64,000 bases of DNA, from positions 3,254,001-3,318,000 of the forward strand of contig NZ_CP149571.1 in the NCBI RefSeq assembly GCF_037890695.1, written 5' to 3'. The position numbers and the translations under genes were made by a program. How positions within the stretch are numbered: the stretch's first letter is position 1; the number at the start of each line of letters is the position of its first letter. Positions 36,097-46,039 of this stretch are shown one piece after another. Below the pieces are notes generated by a model. It saw nothing but the letters and a program-made list of their open reading frames with translations, had not been told where the DNA came from and did not search any database. Source of the stretch: Aeromonas jandaei. GTDB taxonomy: Bacteria; Pseudomonadota; Gammaproteobacteria; Enterobacterales; Aeromonadaceae.

Positions 36097-37482
36097 TCAG
36101 ACCGGTTTTAGCCGCGCGGTGAAGTGGCGCAGCAGCGGCGGCTCGTAGTCAAAGGTGAGCCCGCGAATGTCGCTGGCCCGCGCTTTGACCGCGATCAGGC
36201 AGTCGGCCACATAGTCCATGTGATCCCGGGTGTAGACCCGGCGCGGAATGGTGAGACGCAACAGCTCGAAGTCCGCCGCCTCCTGCTTGCCGGTGGCGGG
36301 ATCACGCCCCAGCAGCAGGGAGCCAATTTCTACCCCGCGCACGCCCCCTTCCAGATAGAGCTCGCAGGCGAGCGCATGAGCGGGGAACTGCTCGGCCGGA
36401 ATATGGGGCAGCAGCTTTTTGGCATCCACAAACACCGCATGGCCGCCGGTGGGGGTCTGGATGGGGATACCCGCCTCGGCCAGCCGCTCGCCGAGATAAG
36501 CCACCTGACTGATGCGGTAGGTGAGATACTCCTCATCCATCCCCTCCCGCAGGCCAATGGCGAGCGCCGCCATGTCCCGCCCGGCAAGGCCCCCGTAGGT
36601 GACAAACCCCTCCATCGCCACACAGCGCACCTGCACTGCACGGAACAGGTCGAGATCCTCTTTAAAGCAGCAGAGCCCGCCGATATTGACCAACCCGTCC
36701 TTCTTGGCCGACATGGTGAAGATGTCCCCCAGCGCAAACATCTGGCGCACTATCTCCTTGATGCTGCACTTCGCATAAGCCGGATCCCGCTCCTTGATAA
36801 ACCAGGCATTCTCGGCAAAGCGGGCGGCGTCGATCACCACCGGAATCTGGTGACGACGGGCCAGTTCGGAAACCGCCTCCATATTGGCCATGGAGACCGG
36901 CTGGCCACCGGCGCTGTTGCAGGTCACCGTAATGATGACTCCCGCCACGTTGTCGGCCCCCAGGGTTTCGATGGTGTCGGTCAGGCGAGGGAGATCAAAA
37001 TCCCCCTTCCAGGCATAAGGGGCCGTGGTGTCGAGGGCTTTCGGGGTGAGCAGGTTGATGGCCCGCGCGCCAGCCAACTCCACATGGGCTTTGGTGGTGT
37101 CGAAGTGGTAGTTTGAGATAAAGACCGGCGCCTTGCCCCGGCAACGCTTGACCAGCTCGGGGAAGAGGATCTGCTCGGCCCCGCGCCCCTGGTGGGTGGG
37201 CATCACATGCTGGTAACCAAAAATCTCGCGCACCGTGCGCTCCAGCTCGACGAAGTTGCGGCTGCCCGCATAGGCCTCATCTCCCATCATGATGCCGGCC
37301 CACTGGCGGTCGGACATGGCACCGGTGCCACTGTCGGTCAGCAGATCGATATAGACATCCTCGGCCAGCAGCAGGAAGGGATTCCAGCCAGCGGCCTCGA
37401 GGGCGGCGCGGCGCTCGGCGCCAGTGGTCTGTTTGATGGGCTCGACCATCTTGATACGAAACGGCTCGGGTATACGACGCAT
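36097..37482 (-). CDS. tnaA: Tryptophanase
   Basis: A 461-residue PLP enzyme. It matches TnaA rather than tyrosine phenol-lyase at [20 protein letters not shown] and [13 protein letters not shown]. The PLP lysine lies in [14 protein letters not shown] (about residue 259). It splits tryptophan into indole, pyruvate and ammonia. The ATG at 37482 has GAGGAG six bases upstream. A TnaC leader frame lies 110 bases upstream, and no tnaB permease follows. Expression is likely controlled by tryptophan-dependent ribosome stalling and by CRP. Confidence 0.95.
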   Translation of the reverse strand: MRRIPEPFRIKMVEPIKQTTGAERRAALEAAGWNPFLLLAEDVYIDLLTDSGTGAMSDRQWAGIMMGDEAYAGSRNFVELERTVREIFGYQHVMPTHQGRGAEQILFPELVKRCRGKAPVFISNYHFDTTKAHVELAGARAINLLTPKALDTTAPYAWKGDFDLPRLTDTIETLGADNVAGVIITVTCNSAGGQPVSMANMEAVSELARRHQIPVVIDAARFAENAWFIKERDPAYAKCSIKEIVRQMFALGDIFTMSAKKDGLVNIGGLCCFKEDLDLFRAVQVRCVAMEGFVTYGGLAGRDMAALAIGLREGMDEEYLTYRISQVAYLGERLAEAGIPIQTPTGGHAVFVDAKKLLPHIPAEQFPAHALACELYLEGGVRGVEIGSLLLGRDPATGKQEAADFELLRLTIPRRVYTRDHMDYVADCLIAVKARASDIRGLTFDYEPPLLRHFTARLKPV

Positions 37483-37592
37483 ATAAGACTCCTCACCAGC
37501 GCAAGGCCAGTGTGTTTGAGATTGGAATTGGCAAAGAGGCCGGGGCGATCAGGGTCGTCCGGCTGACAAATTCAAACGGCGGGTGCCGCCAA

Positions 37593-37688
37593 TCAGCGGT
37601 GAGGAAAGTCGAAGGTGAGAATGGGATCCCGGGTATACCAGTGGGCGAGCAGGCAAGCTGCCCGGGGCGTAACTGTCATGATTGGCAT
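37593..37688 (-). CDS. tnaC: Tryptophanase leader peptide TnaC
   Basis: A 31-residue frame upstream of tnaA, preceded by GGAGGGGAGTG. It has a single Trp (17), with Asp at +4 and Pro at +12 (HWYTRDPILTFDFPHR). E. coli TnaC has the same spacing, W12-D16-P24, the residues needed for tryptophan-induced stalling. Here two residues (His-Arg) follow the Pro before the TGA, and residue +7 is Leu where E. coli has Ile. The stop-to-tnaA spacer is 110 bases, shorter than in E. coli. Confidence 0.8.
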   Translation of the reverse strand: MPIMTVTPRAACLLAHWYTRDPILTFDFPHR

Positions 37689-37767
37689 CACTCCCCTCCA
37701 TATCGGTTGTAGACAGTCGGTGGCCAACAAGATCCATTGATGGATGCTGCCAACAGGCAGCCTCGCC

Positions 37768-37829
37768 ACGTTAACGGCAGGTTAATTGACAAACAAGGGG
37801 TGCACCGACGGGCTGTGCGCCCGCTCACA
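37768..37829 (-). promoter_or_regulatory. tnaC-tnaA promoter with CRP site
   Basis: On the minus strand, TGTGAGCGGGCGCACA (37814-37829) fits TGTGA-N6-CACA. Downstream lie TTGTTT and, 17 bases on, TAACGT (37768-37773) as -35/-10. The CRP centre falls about 60 bases before the likely start, like the E. coli tna promoter (-61.5). Confidence 0.7.
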
Positions 37830-37942
37830 AAGTGCGCATCTGCGCGGCAAACTGGCAGCGAGGTTGATCCGCCCGCGCCCCCGGTTCGTTATTCTCCCTA
37901 CCCACACGCCACATCCCCCATCAGCCAGGGCCGGAAGCCATC

Positions 37943-38107
37943 ATGCATCGCAAACCCCATCTGCCCGAGAAGATCTGCCCCGTCTGCCAGCGCCCCTTCA
38001 GCTGGCGGCGCAAGTGGGCGCGCAGCTGGGAGGAAGTTCGCTACTGCAGCGAGCGTTGTCGCCACGCTCGTCACTGCAGCTGCCAACATAACGGGGAGCC
38101 AGTGTGA
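37943..38107 (+). CDS. DUF2256 small zinc-type protein
   Basis: A 54-residue protein too small for routine calls. It has [14 protein letters not shown] and YCSERCRH, the DUF2256 cysteine pattern, which suggests a zinc site. The next gene, a photolyase, starts on the last base of its stop (TGATG). DUF2256 genes commonly accompany photolyase/cryptochrome genes; the function is unknown. CGGAAG lies a few bases before the ATG. Confidence 0.85.
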   Translation: MHRKPHLPEKICPVCQRPFSWRRKWARSWEEVRYCSERCRHARHCSCQHNGEPV

Positions 38108-39627
38108 TGGAGCTGCGCCTTCTTCTCGGCGATCAGCTGAACGCCGCTCACAGCTGGTTTCGCACCCTAGATCCGGCAATCTGCTATCTGATGGCGGAGC
38201 TGCGCCAGGAGACCGACTACTGCCGCCACCATCGTCAGAAGGTGCTGGCCTTCTTTGCCGCCATGCGCACCTTCGCAGCGGCACTCACCCAAGCGGGCCA
38301 CTGCGTCTGTTACCTGACCCTTGATGAGAGCGCCCGCTGGCCCGACTTGCCCAGCCTGCTGGCAGCCCAAATTGCGGCGCATCAGGCCGACAGCTTTGCC
38401 TGGCAGAGCCCGGATGAATGGCGCCTCGCCAGCCAGTTGAAAAGCTGGGCGGCGGGCCTTGCCATCCCTGCTACCGAGGTGGAGAGCGAGCATTTTCTCA
38501 CTCCCCGCGATGGCTGGCAGCGCTATCCCCATAGCCGGATGGAGTTCTTCTACCGCGCCTTGCGCAAGCAATACCGAGTGCTGCTCGATGAGCGCGGCCA
38601 ACCCCTTGGCGGGCGCTGGAATTTTGATGACGAGAACCGAGCCAAGCTGCCGGAGCGTCAGCCGATCCCGGCCCCCCTCACCTTTGCCAACGAGGTGAGC
38701 GAGATTGATACCATGCTGACCCGCCACGGGGTCAGCACCATCGGCGAGGCGGATGCCAGCGCCCTACCGTGGCCTATCACAAGGCGCCAGAGTCGCGAGC
38801 TGCTGGCCCATTTTCTGGCGCACTGCCTGCCCCACTTTGGCCGCTATCAGGATGCCCTGAGCGAGCGCGGCTGGAGCCTGTTTCACAGCCGCCTGTCGTT
38901 TTCCCTCAACAGCAAGATGCTTCATCCGCTTGAGGTGATCCGCGCAGCCGAAGCCCACTGGCAGGCCAATCAGGCCACCATCACGCTGGCGCAGGTGGAG
39001 GGTTTTATCCGCCAGATCCTCGGTTGGCGCGAGTTCGTGCGCGCCCTCTACTGGGAGAAGATGCCCGATTATCAGCGCACCAATTTTCTCGGGGCTAACC
39101 GGCCGCTGCCCGGCTTTTTCTGGAGCGGTGAAACAAACATGGCCTGTGTGCGCCACGCCATAAACCAATCCCTTGAGCACGGTTACGCCCACCATATCCA
39201 GCGGCTGATGGTGACCGGCAACTTTGCCCTGCTGGCGGGGATCGATCCTGACGAGGTGGATGCCTGGTATCTCGGTATCTATGTAGATGCCATCGAGTGG
39301 GTGGAGCTGCCCAACACCCGCGGCATGAGCCAGTTTGCCGATGGCGGCCTGATGGGCAGCAAGCCCTACGCCAGCAGCGGCGCCTATCTCGAGCGGATGG
39401 GCCACTACTGCAAGGGGTGCCATTATCAGGTCAAAGCCCGCCACGGCGATGGGAGTTGCCCCTTCAACAGCCTCTACTGGCACTTTCTTTGGCGCAATCG
39501 GGACAAACTTGGCAGCAATCCTCGCCTCGCCCTCCCCTATGCCAACTGGGATGGCCAAGCCGCCGAACAGCAGCAGGCCATTCTGGCGACGGCGGAGCAG
39601 TACCTGATCCAGCTGGAGCAGCTGTAA
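38107..39627 (+). CDS. FeS-type bacterial photolyase/cryptochrome (PhrB-like)
   Basis: A 506-residue protein of the FeS-BCP group, the (6-4) photolyase-like family. The N-terminal DPRP domain starts [12 protein letters not shown]. The C-terminal FAD-binding domain has HRLMVTGNF-like and WYLGIYVDAIEWVELPNTRG segments. Cysteines CKGC then a third Cys after 12 residues (CPF), with an earlier Cys at MACVRHAI, match the 4Fe-4S ligands. Expected role: light-dependent repair of UV photoproducts. The start is the ATG at 38107 (a GTG lies one codon before), translationally coupled to the DUF2256 gene. Confidence 0.88.
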   Translation: MELRLLLGDQLNAAHSWFRTLDPAICYLMAELRQETDYCRHHRQKVLAFFAAMRTFAAALTQAGHCVCYLTLDESARWPDLPSLLAAQIAAHQADSFAWQSPDEWRLASQLKSWAAGLAIPATEVESEHFLTPRDGWQRYPHSRMEFFYRALRKQYRVLLDERGQPLGGRWNFDDENRAKLPERQPIPAPLTFANEVSEIDTMLTRHGVSTIGEADASALPWPITRRQSRELLAHFLAHCLPHFGRYQDALSERGWSLFHSRLSFSLNSKMLHPLEVIRAAEAHWQANQATITLAQVEGFIRQILGWREFVRALYWEKMPDYQRTNFLGANRPLPGFFWSGETNMACVRHAINQSLEHGYAHHIQRLMVTGNFALLAGIDPDEVDAWYLGIYVDAIEWVELPNTRGMSQFADGGLMGSKPYASSGAYLERMGHYCKGCHYQVKARHGDGSCPFNSLYWHFLWRNRDKLGSNPRLALPYANWDGQAAEQQQAILATAEQYLIQLEQL

Positions 39628-39850
39628 GCGGGCCATGCCCCCTGACACATACCCCTGACAGCAGCACAGCGATTTACGCTGGCAATCAGGCACATCATCG
39701 CACCAAACACCACCCCGTGACTGGCAGGCAGACGGAGATCCCAATCCTGCGCAGAGCGGTTGAATATCCTGTGGCGGCTGATTATGGTGGTGGCCACATC
39801 AAGGTTTCCATCAACCAAGCATCATAAAAACGAGTCTAAGGAAAGACGAT

Positions 39851-41116
39851 ATGGAGATAGTGGTTCTCGGTGGCGGCGTGATTGGGGTAACCAGCGCCTG
39901 GTATCTGGCCAAAGCGGGTCACAAGGTGACCCTGCTGGAGCGACAAGGGGGCGTCGCCCTTGAAACCAGCCATGCCAACGCCGGGCAGATATCCCCGGGC
40001 TATGCAGCCCCCTGGGCAGCTCCCGGCATCCCCCTCAAGGCGGCCAAGTGGATGTTGCAAAAGCATGCCCCCTTCACCGTGCGCCCCACTGCTGATCCCT
40101 TCCAGCTGCGCTGGATGCTGAAGATGCTCGCCAACTGCACTCCAACCGCCTATGCCACCAACAAGGGGCGCATGGTGCGTCTGGCCGAATACAGCCGCGA
40201 CTGTATGAAGGCACTGCGCGACGAGCTCAACATCGATTACGAAGGGCGCCAGCTCGGCACCCTGCAACTGTTCAGAAGCCAGTCCCAGCTCGATGCCAGT
40301 CAACGCGATATCGAGGTGCTGGAGGAGTATGGCGTCCCCTACCAGTCGCTTGATGCCAGCGGCTGCGAAGCGGCAGAGCCTGCGCTGGCGCGGGTACGCG
40401 GCAAAATCGTCGGCGGCCTGCGCCTGCCCGGCGACGAGACCGGCGACTGCTTCCGCTTCACCAAGGCCCTTGCCGTTGAAGCCGAGAAGCTCGGGGTCAA
40501 GTTCGTCTTCAACTGCGACATCGACGAGATTGAGCAAGCCCGCGGCCGCGCCGTGGCGGTGCGGGCGGGCGAGCAGCGCTATCGCGCCGATGCCATCGTC
40601 TGTGCGCTGGGCAGCTATGCCACCGGTTTTCTGCGGCCGCTGCTGCGCCCGCTCGGGCTGGAGCTGCCGGTCTATCCGGTCAAGGGCTACTCCCTCACCC
40701 TGCCGATGATCAACGCCGAGGCCGCGCCGCGCAGTACCGTGCTGGACGAGACCTACAAGGTGGCCATCACCCGTTTTGACGAGCGGATCCGGGTCGGCGG
40801 CATGGCGGAGCTGTCGGGCTACAACCTCGCCCTTAATCCGAGGCGCCACGACACTCTGGCGATGGTGGTCGGCGATCTCTTCCCCGAAGGGGGCGATATC
40901 AGCAAGGCCGAGTTCTGGACCGGTCTGCGCCCCATGACGCCGGATGGCACCCCGCTGGTAGGGCCCAGCCCCATTCCCGGTCTCTGGCTCAATACCGGCC
41001 ACGGCACCCTGGGCTGGACCATGGCGGCCGGTTCGGGTCAGCTGTTGTGCGATCTTATCAGCGGCAGCGAGCCCGCCATCAGCGATGAGGGGCTCACCCT
41101 GGCCCGTTACGGCTAA
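39851..41116 (+). CDS. dadA: D-amino acid dehydrogenase, small subunit
   Basis: A 421-residue FAD-dependent dehydrogenase of full DadA length. The N-terminal [20 protein letters not shown] is the dinucleotide fold (GxGxxG type); [14 protein letters not shown] and [16 protein letters not shown] are C-terminal DadA motifs. It oxidises D-alanine and other D-amino acids to keto acids, feeding electrons to the membrane chain. AAGGAAAGACGAT precedes the ATG. No dadX racemase is adjacent. A terminator follows. Confidence 0.94.
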   Translation: MEIVVLGGGVIGVTSAWYLAKAGHKVTLLERQGGVALETSHANAGQISPGYAAPWAAPGIPLKAAKWMLQKHAPFTVRPTADPFQLRWMLKMLANCTPTAYATNKGRMVRLAEYSRDCMKALRDELNIDYEGRQLGTLQLFRSQSQLDASQRDIEVLEEYGVPYQSLDASGCEAAEPALARVRGKIVGGLRLPGDETGDCFRFTKALAVEAEKLGVKFVFNCDIDEIEQARGRAVAVRAGEQRYRADAIVCALGSYATGFLRPLLRPLGLELPVYPVKGYSLTLPMINAEAAPRSTVLDETYKVAITRFDERIRVGGMAELSGYNLALNPRRHDTLAMVVGDLFPEGGDISKAEFWTGLRPMTPDGTPLVGPSPIPGLWLNTGHGTLGWTMAAGSGQLLCDLISGSEPAISDEGLTLARYG

Positions 41117-41156
41117 GCGCCTAAGCTGTCCGGCTGTTTCACACCTTTTATTGACA

Positions 41157-41184
41157 GGCCACCGCCATAAGCGGTGGCCTTTTC
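41157..41184 (+). terminator. Terminator of dadA
   Basis: Stem GGCCACCGC/GCGGTGGCC, loop CATAA, then TTTT. The remaining 240 bases before asd hold no other feature I can support. Confidence 0.85.
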
Positions 41185-41422
41185 ATCGTTACTGCGTCCC
41201 GTTTTGTCCCTCGCTCCGCCGTTGCCGCTTATTGCAGCGAACGGCACAGAATATTGCGCAATTCGACTTGCACCCGCCGTCACAATCCGTAATGTGGATA
41301 GACGCATTTTTCGCAGCACATATTTTTTAAATGGCTTGTAAAGACCTTGTAAATGGCCTTCGCCAGCAGGGACGCAGGCGTGCAACACCCCTTTCATTAG
41401 CAGCAATCCAGGGTAGGACATT

Positions 41423-42535
41423 ATGAAAAAAGTAGGTTTGGTCGGTTGGCGTGGCATGGTGGGATCGGTTCTGATGAGCCGGATGCAGGAAGAGCAGGAT
41501 TTCGCCCATATTCAACCCACCTTCTTCACCACCTCCCAGGCCGGTGAGGCCGCCCCCAACTTCGGCGTCGATGCCGGTACTCTGCAGGACGCCTTCGATA
41601 TCGAGGCGCTGACCAGGCAGGATATCATCATCACCGCCCAGGGCGGCGACTACACCAAGGATGTCTATCCGCGCCTGAAAGCCGCCGGCTGGCAGGGTTA
41701 CTGGATTGACGCCGCCTCCGCTCTGCGGATGGAGAAAGACGCCGTCATCATTCTGGATCCGGTCAACGGCGATGTCATCGAGCAGGCCCTGAACAACGGC
41801 ATCAAGACCTTCGTTGGCGGCAACTGCACCGTCAGCCTGATGCTGCTGGCCCTCGGCGGCCTGTTCAAGGCCGATCTGGTGGAGTGGGTCAGCGTGGCCA
41901 CCTATCAAGCCGCCTCCGGTGGCGGTGCCCGCCATATGCGCGAGCTGGTCACCCAGATGGGGATGCTGCGTGACGAAGTGGCGGTCGAGCTGGCAGACCC
42001 TGCCTCCGCCATTCTCGACATCGAGCGCAAGATCACCGAGAAGACCCGCTCCGGCACCCTGCCGGTGGACAACTTCGGCGTACCGCTGGCCGGTGGCCTT
42101 ATCCCCTGGATCGACACCAAGCTCGACAACGGCCAGAGCCGTGAAGAGTGGAAGGGTCAGGCCGAGACCAACAAGATTTTGGGTATCGAGAACGCCGTCA
42201 TTCCGGTGGATGGTCTCTGCGTGCGGATCGGCGCCCTGCGCTGCCACAGCCAGGCGTTCACCATCAAGCTGAAAAAGGATGTGCCGCTGGCGGAGATCGA
42301 AGCCCTGCTGGCAGCCCACAACGACTGGGTAAAAGTGATCCCCAACGATCGCGATATCACCGCCCGCGAGCTGACCCCGGCGGCCGTCACCGGCACCCTC
42401 AGCATTCCGGTGGGCCGTCTGCGCAAGCTCAATATGGGCCCGGAGTATCTGGCCGCCTTTACCGTGGGTGACCAGCTGCTGTGGGGCGCCGCCGAGCCGC
42501 TGCGCCGCATGCTGCGTATCCTGCTGGCGCGTTAA
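41423..42535 (+). CDS. asd: Aspartate-semialdehyde dehydrogenase
   Basis: A 370-residue enzyme of the gammaproteobacterial Asd type. It has the NADP fold start [18 protein letters not shown], the catalytic Cys in GGNCTVSLM (about residue 136) and [18 protein letters not shown] with the conserved His. It reduces aspartyl phosphate to the semialdehyde, the branch point for lysine, threonine, methionine and diaminopimelate. GTAGGACATT precedes the ATG. A strong terminator follows. Confidence 0.97.
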   Translation: MKKVGLVGWRGMVGSVLMSRMQEEQDFAHIQPTFFTTSQAGEAAPNFGVDAGTLQDAFDIEALTRQDIIITAQGGDYTKDVYPRLKAAGWQGYWIDAASALRMEKDAVIILDPVNGDVIEQALNNGIKTFVGGNCTVSLMLLALGGLFKADLVEWVSVATYQAASGGGARHMRELVTQMGMLRDEVAVELADPASAILDIERKITEKTRSGTLPVDNFGVPLAGGLIPWIDTKLDNGQSREEWKGQAETNKILGIENAVIPVDGLCVRIGALRCHSQAFTIKLKKDVPLAEIEALLAAHNDWVKVIPNDRDITARELTPAAVTGTLSIPVGRLRKLNMGPEYLAAFTVGDQLLWGAAEPLRRMLRILLAR

Positions 42536-42560
42536 TCCGCCACAGCAGCAGATACAACAA

Positions 42561-42592
42561 GGGCGGGGAGCCACACTCCCCGCCCTTTTTTA
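42561..42592 (+). terminator. Terminator of asd
   Basis: Ten-base stem GGGCGGGGAG/CTCCCCGCCC with loop CCACA, followed by TTTTTT. Confidence 0.9.
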
Positions 42593-42636
42593 TTGCCGGT
42601 TTTCGTGACCCGTTTAGCGGGTTTGCGGCCTTGCCA

Positions 42637-43506
42637 TTACTTGAGCAGGATACGCTGGCACCCACTGTAGATCTCGGCCCGCCCGGGGCGGCAAAAACCC
42701 ACCAGCGTCAGGCCGGTCTGCTCGGCCCGCTCGACCGCAAGCTCGGTAGCAGCCGAGATGGCGAGCAAGATCTCGACCCCGGCGCTGGCGCACTTTTGCA
42801 CCATCTCGAAGCTGGCGCGGCTGGTAACCAGAATGGCACCGTCACGGCGACCAGTGCGGCACAGATGGCCTACCAGCTTGTCCAGCGCAATATGGCGTCC
42901 CACATCCTCGCGGATGGCAAGAATATTGCCCTCACCATCCAGATGCACTGCCGCATGGGTAGCGCCGGTGCGCTGGCCCAGCAGCTGGAGCGGGCGCAGC
43001 GCGTTCAATACCTTGTCGATATGGCCCACCGCCAGACGCTGACTGTCGGGCAAGCTTGGCTGGGTGCGGATCACCTGCTCCAGACTCTCGCTGCCGCAGA
43101 TGCCGCAACCGGTGCGCCCCGCCATGGTGCGCCGCTTCTCTTTGAGGCGATGGACGCAGCGATTGGCCAACGTGATATGCAGCTCAATCCCCTGACAGCC
43201 GTCAATCTGCTCGATGTCGTGGATATCGAGCAGGCTGTCGATGATCCCCTCGGAGAGCGAGAAGCCGATGGCAAAATCCTCCAGATCGGAGGCCGAGCAC
43301 ATCATCACGCTGTGAGCGATGCCGTTGTAGACCAGCGCCACCGGCGTCTCGGAGGGGAGCTCCATCTCGCTGTCGCAGGTCAAGGTATCGGCACGGTAGT
43401 GCACCACCTCGCGGTGGATGGCGCAGCGTGCCAGCTCGTTCTGTTCGCTCGGTTCTCTCTGCTCGTTCTGCTCGCTCCGCGCCTCAAGCTCTATGACCTC
43501 TCTCAT
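42637..43506 (-). CDS. fdhD: Formate dehydrogenase accessory sulfurtransferase FdhD
   Basis: A 289-residue FdhD with the catalytic CGICG motif (about residues 134-138). FdhD passes sulfur from IscS to the molybdenum cofactor and is needed for active formate dehydrogenases, here the FdhF encoded 3 kb away. The N-terminal 25 residues contain a twofold repeat of SEQNE, unusual for the family and probably a flexible tail. Its start overlaps the fhlA stop by four bases, so regulator and maturation factor are co-expressed. Confidence 0.94.
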   Translation of the reverse strand: MREVIELEARSEQNEQREPSEQNELARCAIHREVVHYRADTLTCDSEMELPSETPVALVYNGIAHSVMMCSASDLEDFAIGFSLSEGIIDSLLDIHDIEQIDGCQGIELHITLANRCVHRLKEKRRTMAGRTGCGICGSESLEQVIRTQPSLPDSQRLAVGHIDKVLNALRPLQLLGQRTGATHAAVHLDGEGNILAIREDVGRHIALDKLVGHLCRTGRRDGAILVTSRASFEMVQKCASAGVEILLAISAATELAVERAEQTGLTLVGFCRPGRAEIYSGCQRILLK

Positions 43507-45620
43507 GGGGCTACCCCGTCAATGATTTCGGGATCCCGGGCCGAGATGCCGAGCCGCTTCATTTTGGAGAGCAAGGTAGTGCGCTTCATGCCGAGACGGT
43601 TGGCCGCCCCCCGCTCGCCGGCCACGATGCCGTTACAGTCGCGCAGGGCGGCGATGATCGCCTCGCGCTCATCCTCCTGCCCCTCGGCAAAGAGCGGTGT
43701 GGCGGGCTCGTCATAAACCAGGGTCTCAATCTTGTGATAGCCCTTGAGGGGCATCAGCTCCTCCGGCGAGAGGTTGAGTACATGACCGCGGGTCATCACC
43801 ACGGCGCGCTCGATGACGTTCTCCAGCTCGCGGATATTGCCGTACCACGGCAGCGACACCAGCATCTTCATCGCATCGGCGGGGATGGCGGTGATGGTGC
43901 GGCGCATCCGCTTGGCAATCTTTCTGACGAAGAAGTTGACCAGCAGCGGAATATCCTCGCGCCGCTCCCGCAGCGGCGGCAGCTCGATGGGAAAGACATT
44001 GAGGCGGTAGTAGAGGTCGCTGCGAAAGCGCTTGTTCTTGACCATGGAGAGCAGATCGCAGTTGGTGGCGGCCACCAGCCGCACATCCACCGCGATAGGA
44101 TTGCTGTTGCCGACCCGCTCCAGCTCGTGCTCCTGCAATACCCGCAACAGTTTGGGCTGCAAATCCAGCGGCATATCCCCCACTTCGTCGAGGAACAGGG
44201 TCCCCTTGTGGGCCCGTTCGAAGCGGCCGATACGCTGGGTCAGGGCGCCGGTAAAGGCCCCCTTCTCATGGCCAAACAGATCGCTCTCGATAAGGCCGGT
44301 CGGGATGGCGGCGCAGTTCACCTTTACCATCTCGTGATCGTGGCGGGCACTCAGGGCGTGAATAGCCTGGGCGATCAGCTCCTTGCCGGTGCCGGTCTCG
44401 CCGAGGATCAGCACGGTACTGTCGCTCTCGGCCACCAGCCGCACCTTCTCCAGCACGTTCGCCATCACCGCGCTTTGGTAGATGATGTGGGGGAACTCCC
44501 CCTGCATCTGCGGCTCGTTGATGCGAATGGTCTTCTCTTTGGCCCCGTTGGTGTTGGAGATCTCCTGCTGCGCCTGCACGTTGTTCATGGCAATGGCCGT
44601 GCGCGCCGCCACCTGCTCCAGCAGGGAGATGTCGATATCGGCGAAGAAGTTGGCCTCTGGGTGAGAGAGGATCAGCACTCCCAGCAGATTGCCCTGATAG
44701 CGCAGCGGCAAAATGCAGGAGCTGTCGGCATCGGGCGGCAGGATCTGGGAGGTAAAGCGGCAGCTCGACTGGCAGCCGTGGCCCTGCTCGCGGTAAACGA
44801 AGAAGGGCTCGCTGTGGCGCAGCGCCCCCTGCAGGCAGTTCTTCTCGAAGCAGGAGTGATCGATGATCCCCGGCTGCTCGCTCTGCTGCTGGTTGACCAG
44901 ATAGCTCTTGAAGCTGTCGGAAGTGGCGTTGTACTCGGCCAGACAGAGGCTGCTGATGCCAAAGTGGTGGTGCAGGATGGCAAACAGGCTCTTGGGCAGC
45001 TCGGCGATGCGCACTAATTTAATCACCGCGTTGGTCACATCCACCAGAATTTTGCAGCTGTCGCGCTCAAGGCGCAGGGAGTTGGCCTGCTCCAGAGTGC
45101 GCTCCTTGTCCTGCACGTTCTCCAGCGCAATGGCGATGATGGCGGCAAGCTGGGTCAGCTTGGCCAAGGTCTCCATAGTGAAGCTGTCGAGGCGGGTGTT
45201 GATGAACTCAACCCCGCCAAGATGGCTGCGGGCGGTGGTGATGGGGAGCTGGCAGTAGGAGCGCAGCCCCTCATAAATCCCTTCGGCAGCGAGGGGGGCA
45301 CAGCGGTTGGCAAAACGGGCGGCAGGCAGGATGATCGCCTGCTCGGTACCATCAGTGGGAGCGTGCAGGTCTGCCTTGCGGCAGACAAGGTGCTTTGGGC
45401 CGCTCTCTCCCATGTAACAGAAAGTGGCCTCCTCGCCGGATCCCCGGTTGAGGATCAGGTTGACCCGGGTTACGCCGCCAAAGCCGGCATCTATCTTGTT
45501 GAGTTTGTGGATAAAGTCATCGAGCGTCACGGCCGACAGGAGGGATTTGGAGAGCAGGAGGAAACCGTCGTCCCAGATGGGAGAGATCTCGTCCAGGGGG
45601 ATGGCACTCACAGTAAGCAT
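43503..45620 (-). CDS. fhlA: Formate hydrogenlyase activator FhlA (sigma-54 dependent)
   Basis: A 705-residue activator of FhlA length: N-terminal region and GAF domains (about 1-370), AAA+ core (about 385-620) and C-terminal helix-turn-helix (AANRLGMKRTTLLSKMKRLG). The core has GETGTGKE (Walker A, about residue 408) and GAFTGA (sigma-54 contact, about 457). FhlA senses formate and turns on formate hydrogenlyase genes. Two targets are visible: sigma-54 promoters before hydN and hycB. It overlaps fdhD, a different neighbour from E. coli, where fhlA follows the hyp genes. Confidence 0.92.
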   Translation of the reverse strand: MLTVSAIPLDEISPIWDDGFLLLSKSLLSAVTLDDFIHKLNKIDAGFGGVTRVNLILNRGSGEEATFCYMGESGPKHLVCRKADLHAPTDGTEQAIILPAARFANRCAPLAAEGIYEGLRSYCQLPITTARSHLGGVEFINTRLDSFTMETLAKLTQLAAIIAIALENVQDKERTLEQANSLRLERDSCKILVDVTNAVIKLVRIAELPKSLFAILHHHFGISSLCLAEYNATSDSFKSYLVNQQQSEQPGIIDHSCFEKNCLQGALRHSEPFFVYREQGHGCQSSCRFTSQILPPDADSSCILPLRYQGNLLGVLILSHPEANFFADIDISLLEQVAARTAIAMNNVQAQQEISNTNGAKEKTIRINEPQMQGEFPHIIYQSAVMANVLEKVRLVAESDSTVLILGETGTGKELIAQAIHALSARHDHEMVKVNCAAIPTGLIESDLFGHEKGAFTGALTQRIGRFERAHKGTLFLDEVGDMPLDLQPKLLRVLQEHELERVGNSNPIAVDVRLVAATNCDLLSMVKNKRFRSDLYYRLNVFPIELPPLRERREDIPLLVNFFVRKIAKRMRRTITAIPADAMKMLVSLPWYGNIRELENVIERAVVMTRGHVLNLSPEELMPLKGYHKIETLVYDEPATPLFAEGQEDEREAIIAALRDCNGIVAGERGAANRLGMKRTTLLSKMKRLGISARDPEIIDGVAP

Positions 45621-46039
45621 TGCGGCCTCACGTTATATCAATTTCAGTCACCAGTCAGGCTGTCCATGCCATCGCATCGCGACACAAGCGTTTCACCAGA
45701 ATTAATAGCCGCAGCGCACTATCCACGCTGCCAAAAGGAAGGCGGTGACGACACTTGTCGCATGTTGCAATTCCACCGTTGTTATTAACGAACGATAACA
45801 AAAAATAACATTGTCATCGGGTGATTATTATTGGAATGGCGACTCATCATAGATGAGCTCAAATTTCATTACAATCCGATTTAATATATCTGGTTGCCAT
45901 ATTCAGGCAATAATTACATCGCGGATTGAATAATGGATTGGTGGCCGCGCGAGGGGCCATTGTCAACTGTCAGATCTCGCTGTTGCCTCCCCTTTGCCGT
46001 GCAATAAAGGCATCATTCGAAACACGATCCGGTGGCCAC
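45621..46039. other. Intergenic region upstream of fhlA
   Basis: About 420 AT-rich bases between fhlA and a small membrane-protein gene whose 3' end faces it. It should hold the fhlA promoter. I see no clear sigma-54 or repeat element. The segment TTGTTATTAACGAACGATAA includes a short inverted repeat (GTTATTAAC-like). Confidence 0.45.

Noticed and set aside
36097..37482. Tyrosine phenol-lyase as product
   Set aside because: C-terminal and substrate-region motifs match tryptophanase, and a TnaC leader lies upstream.
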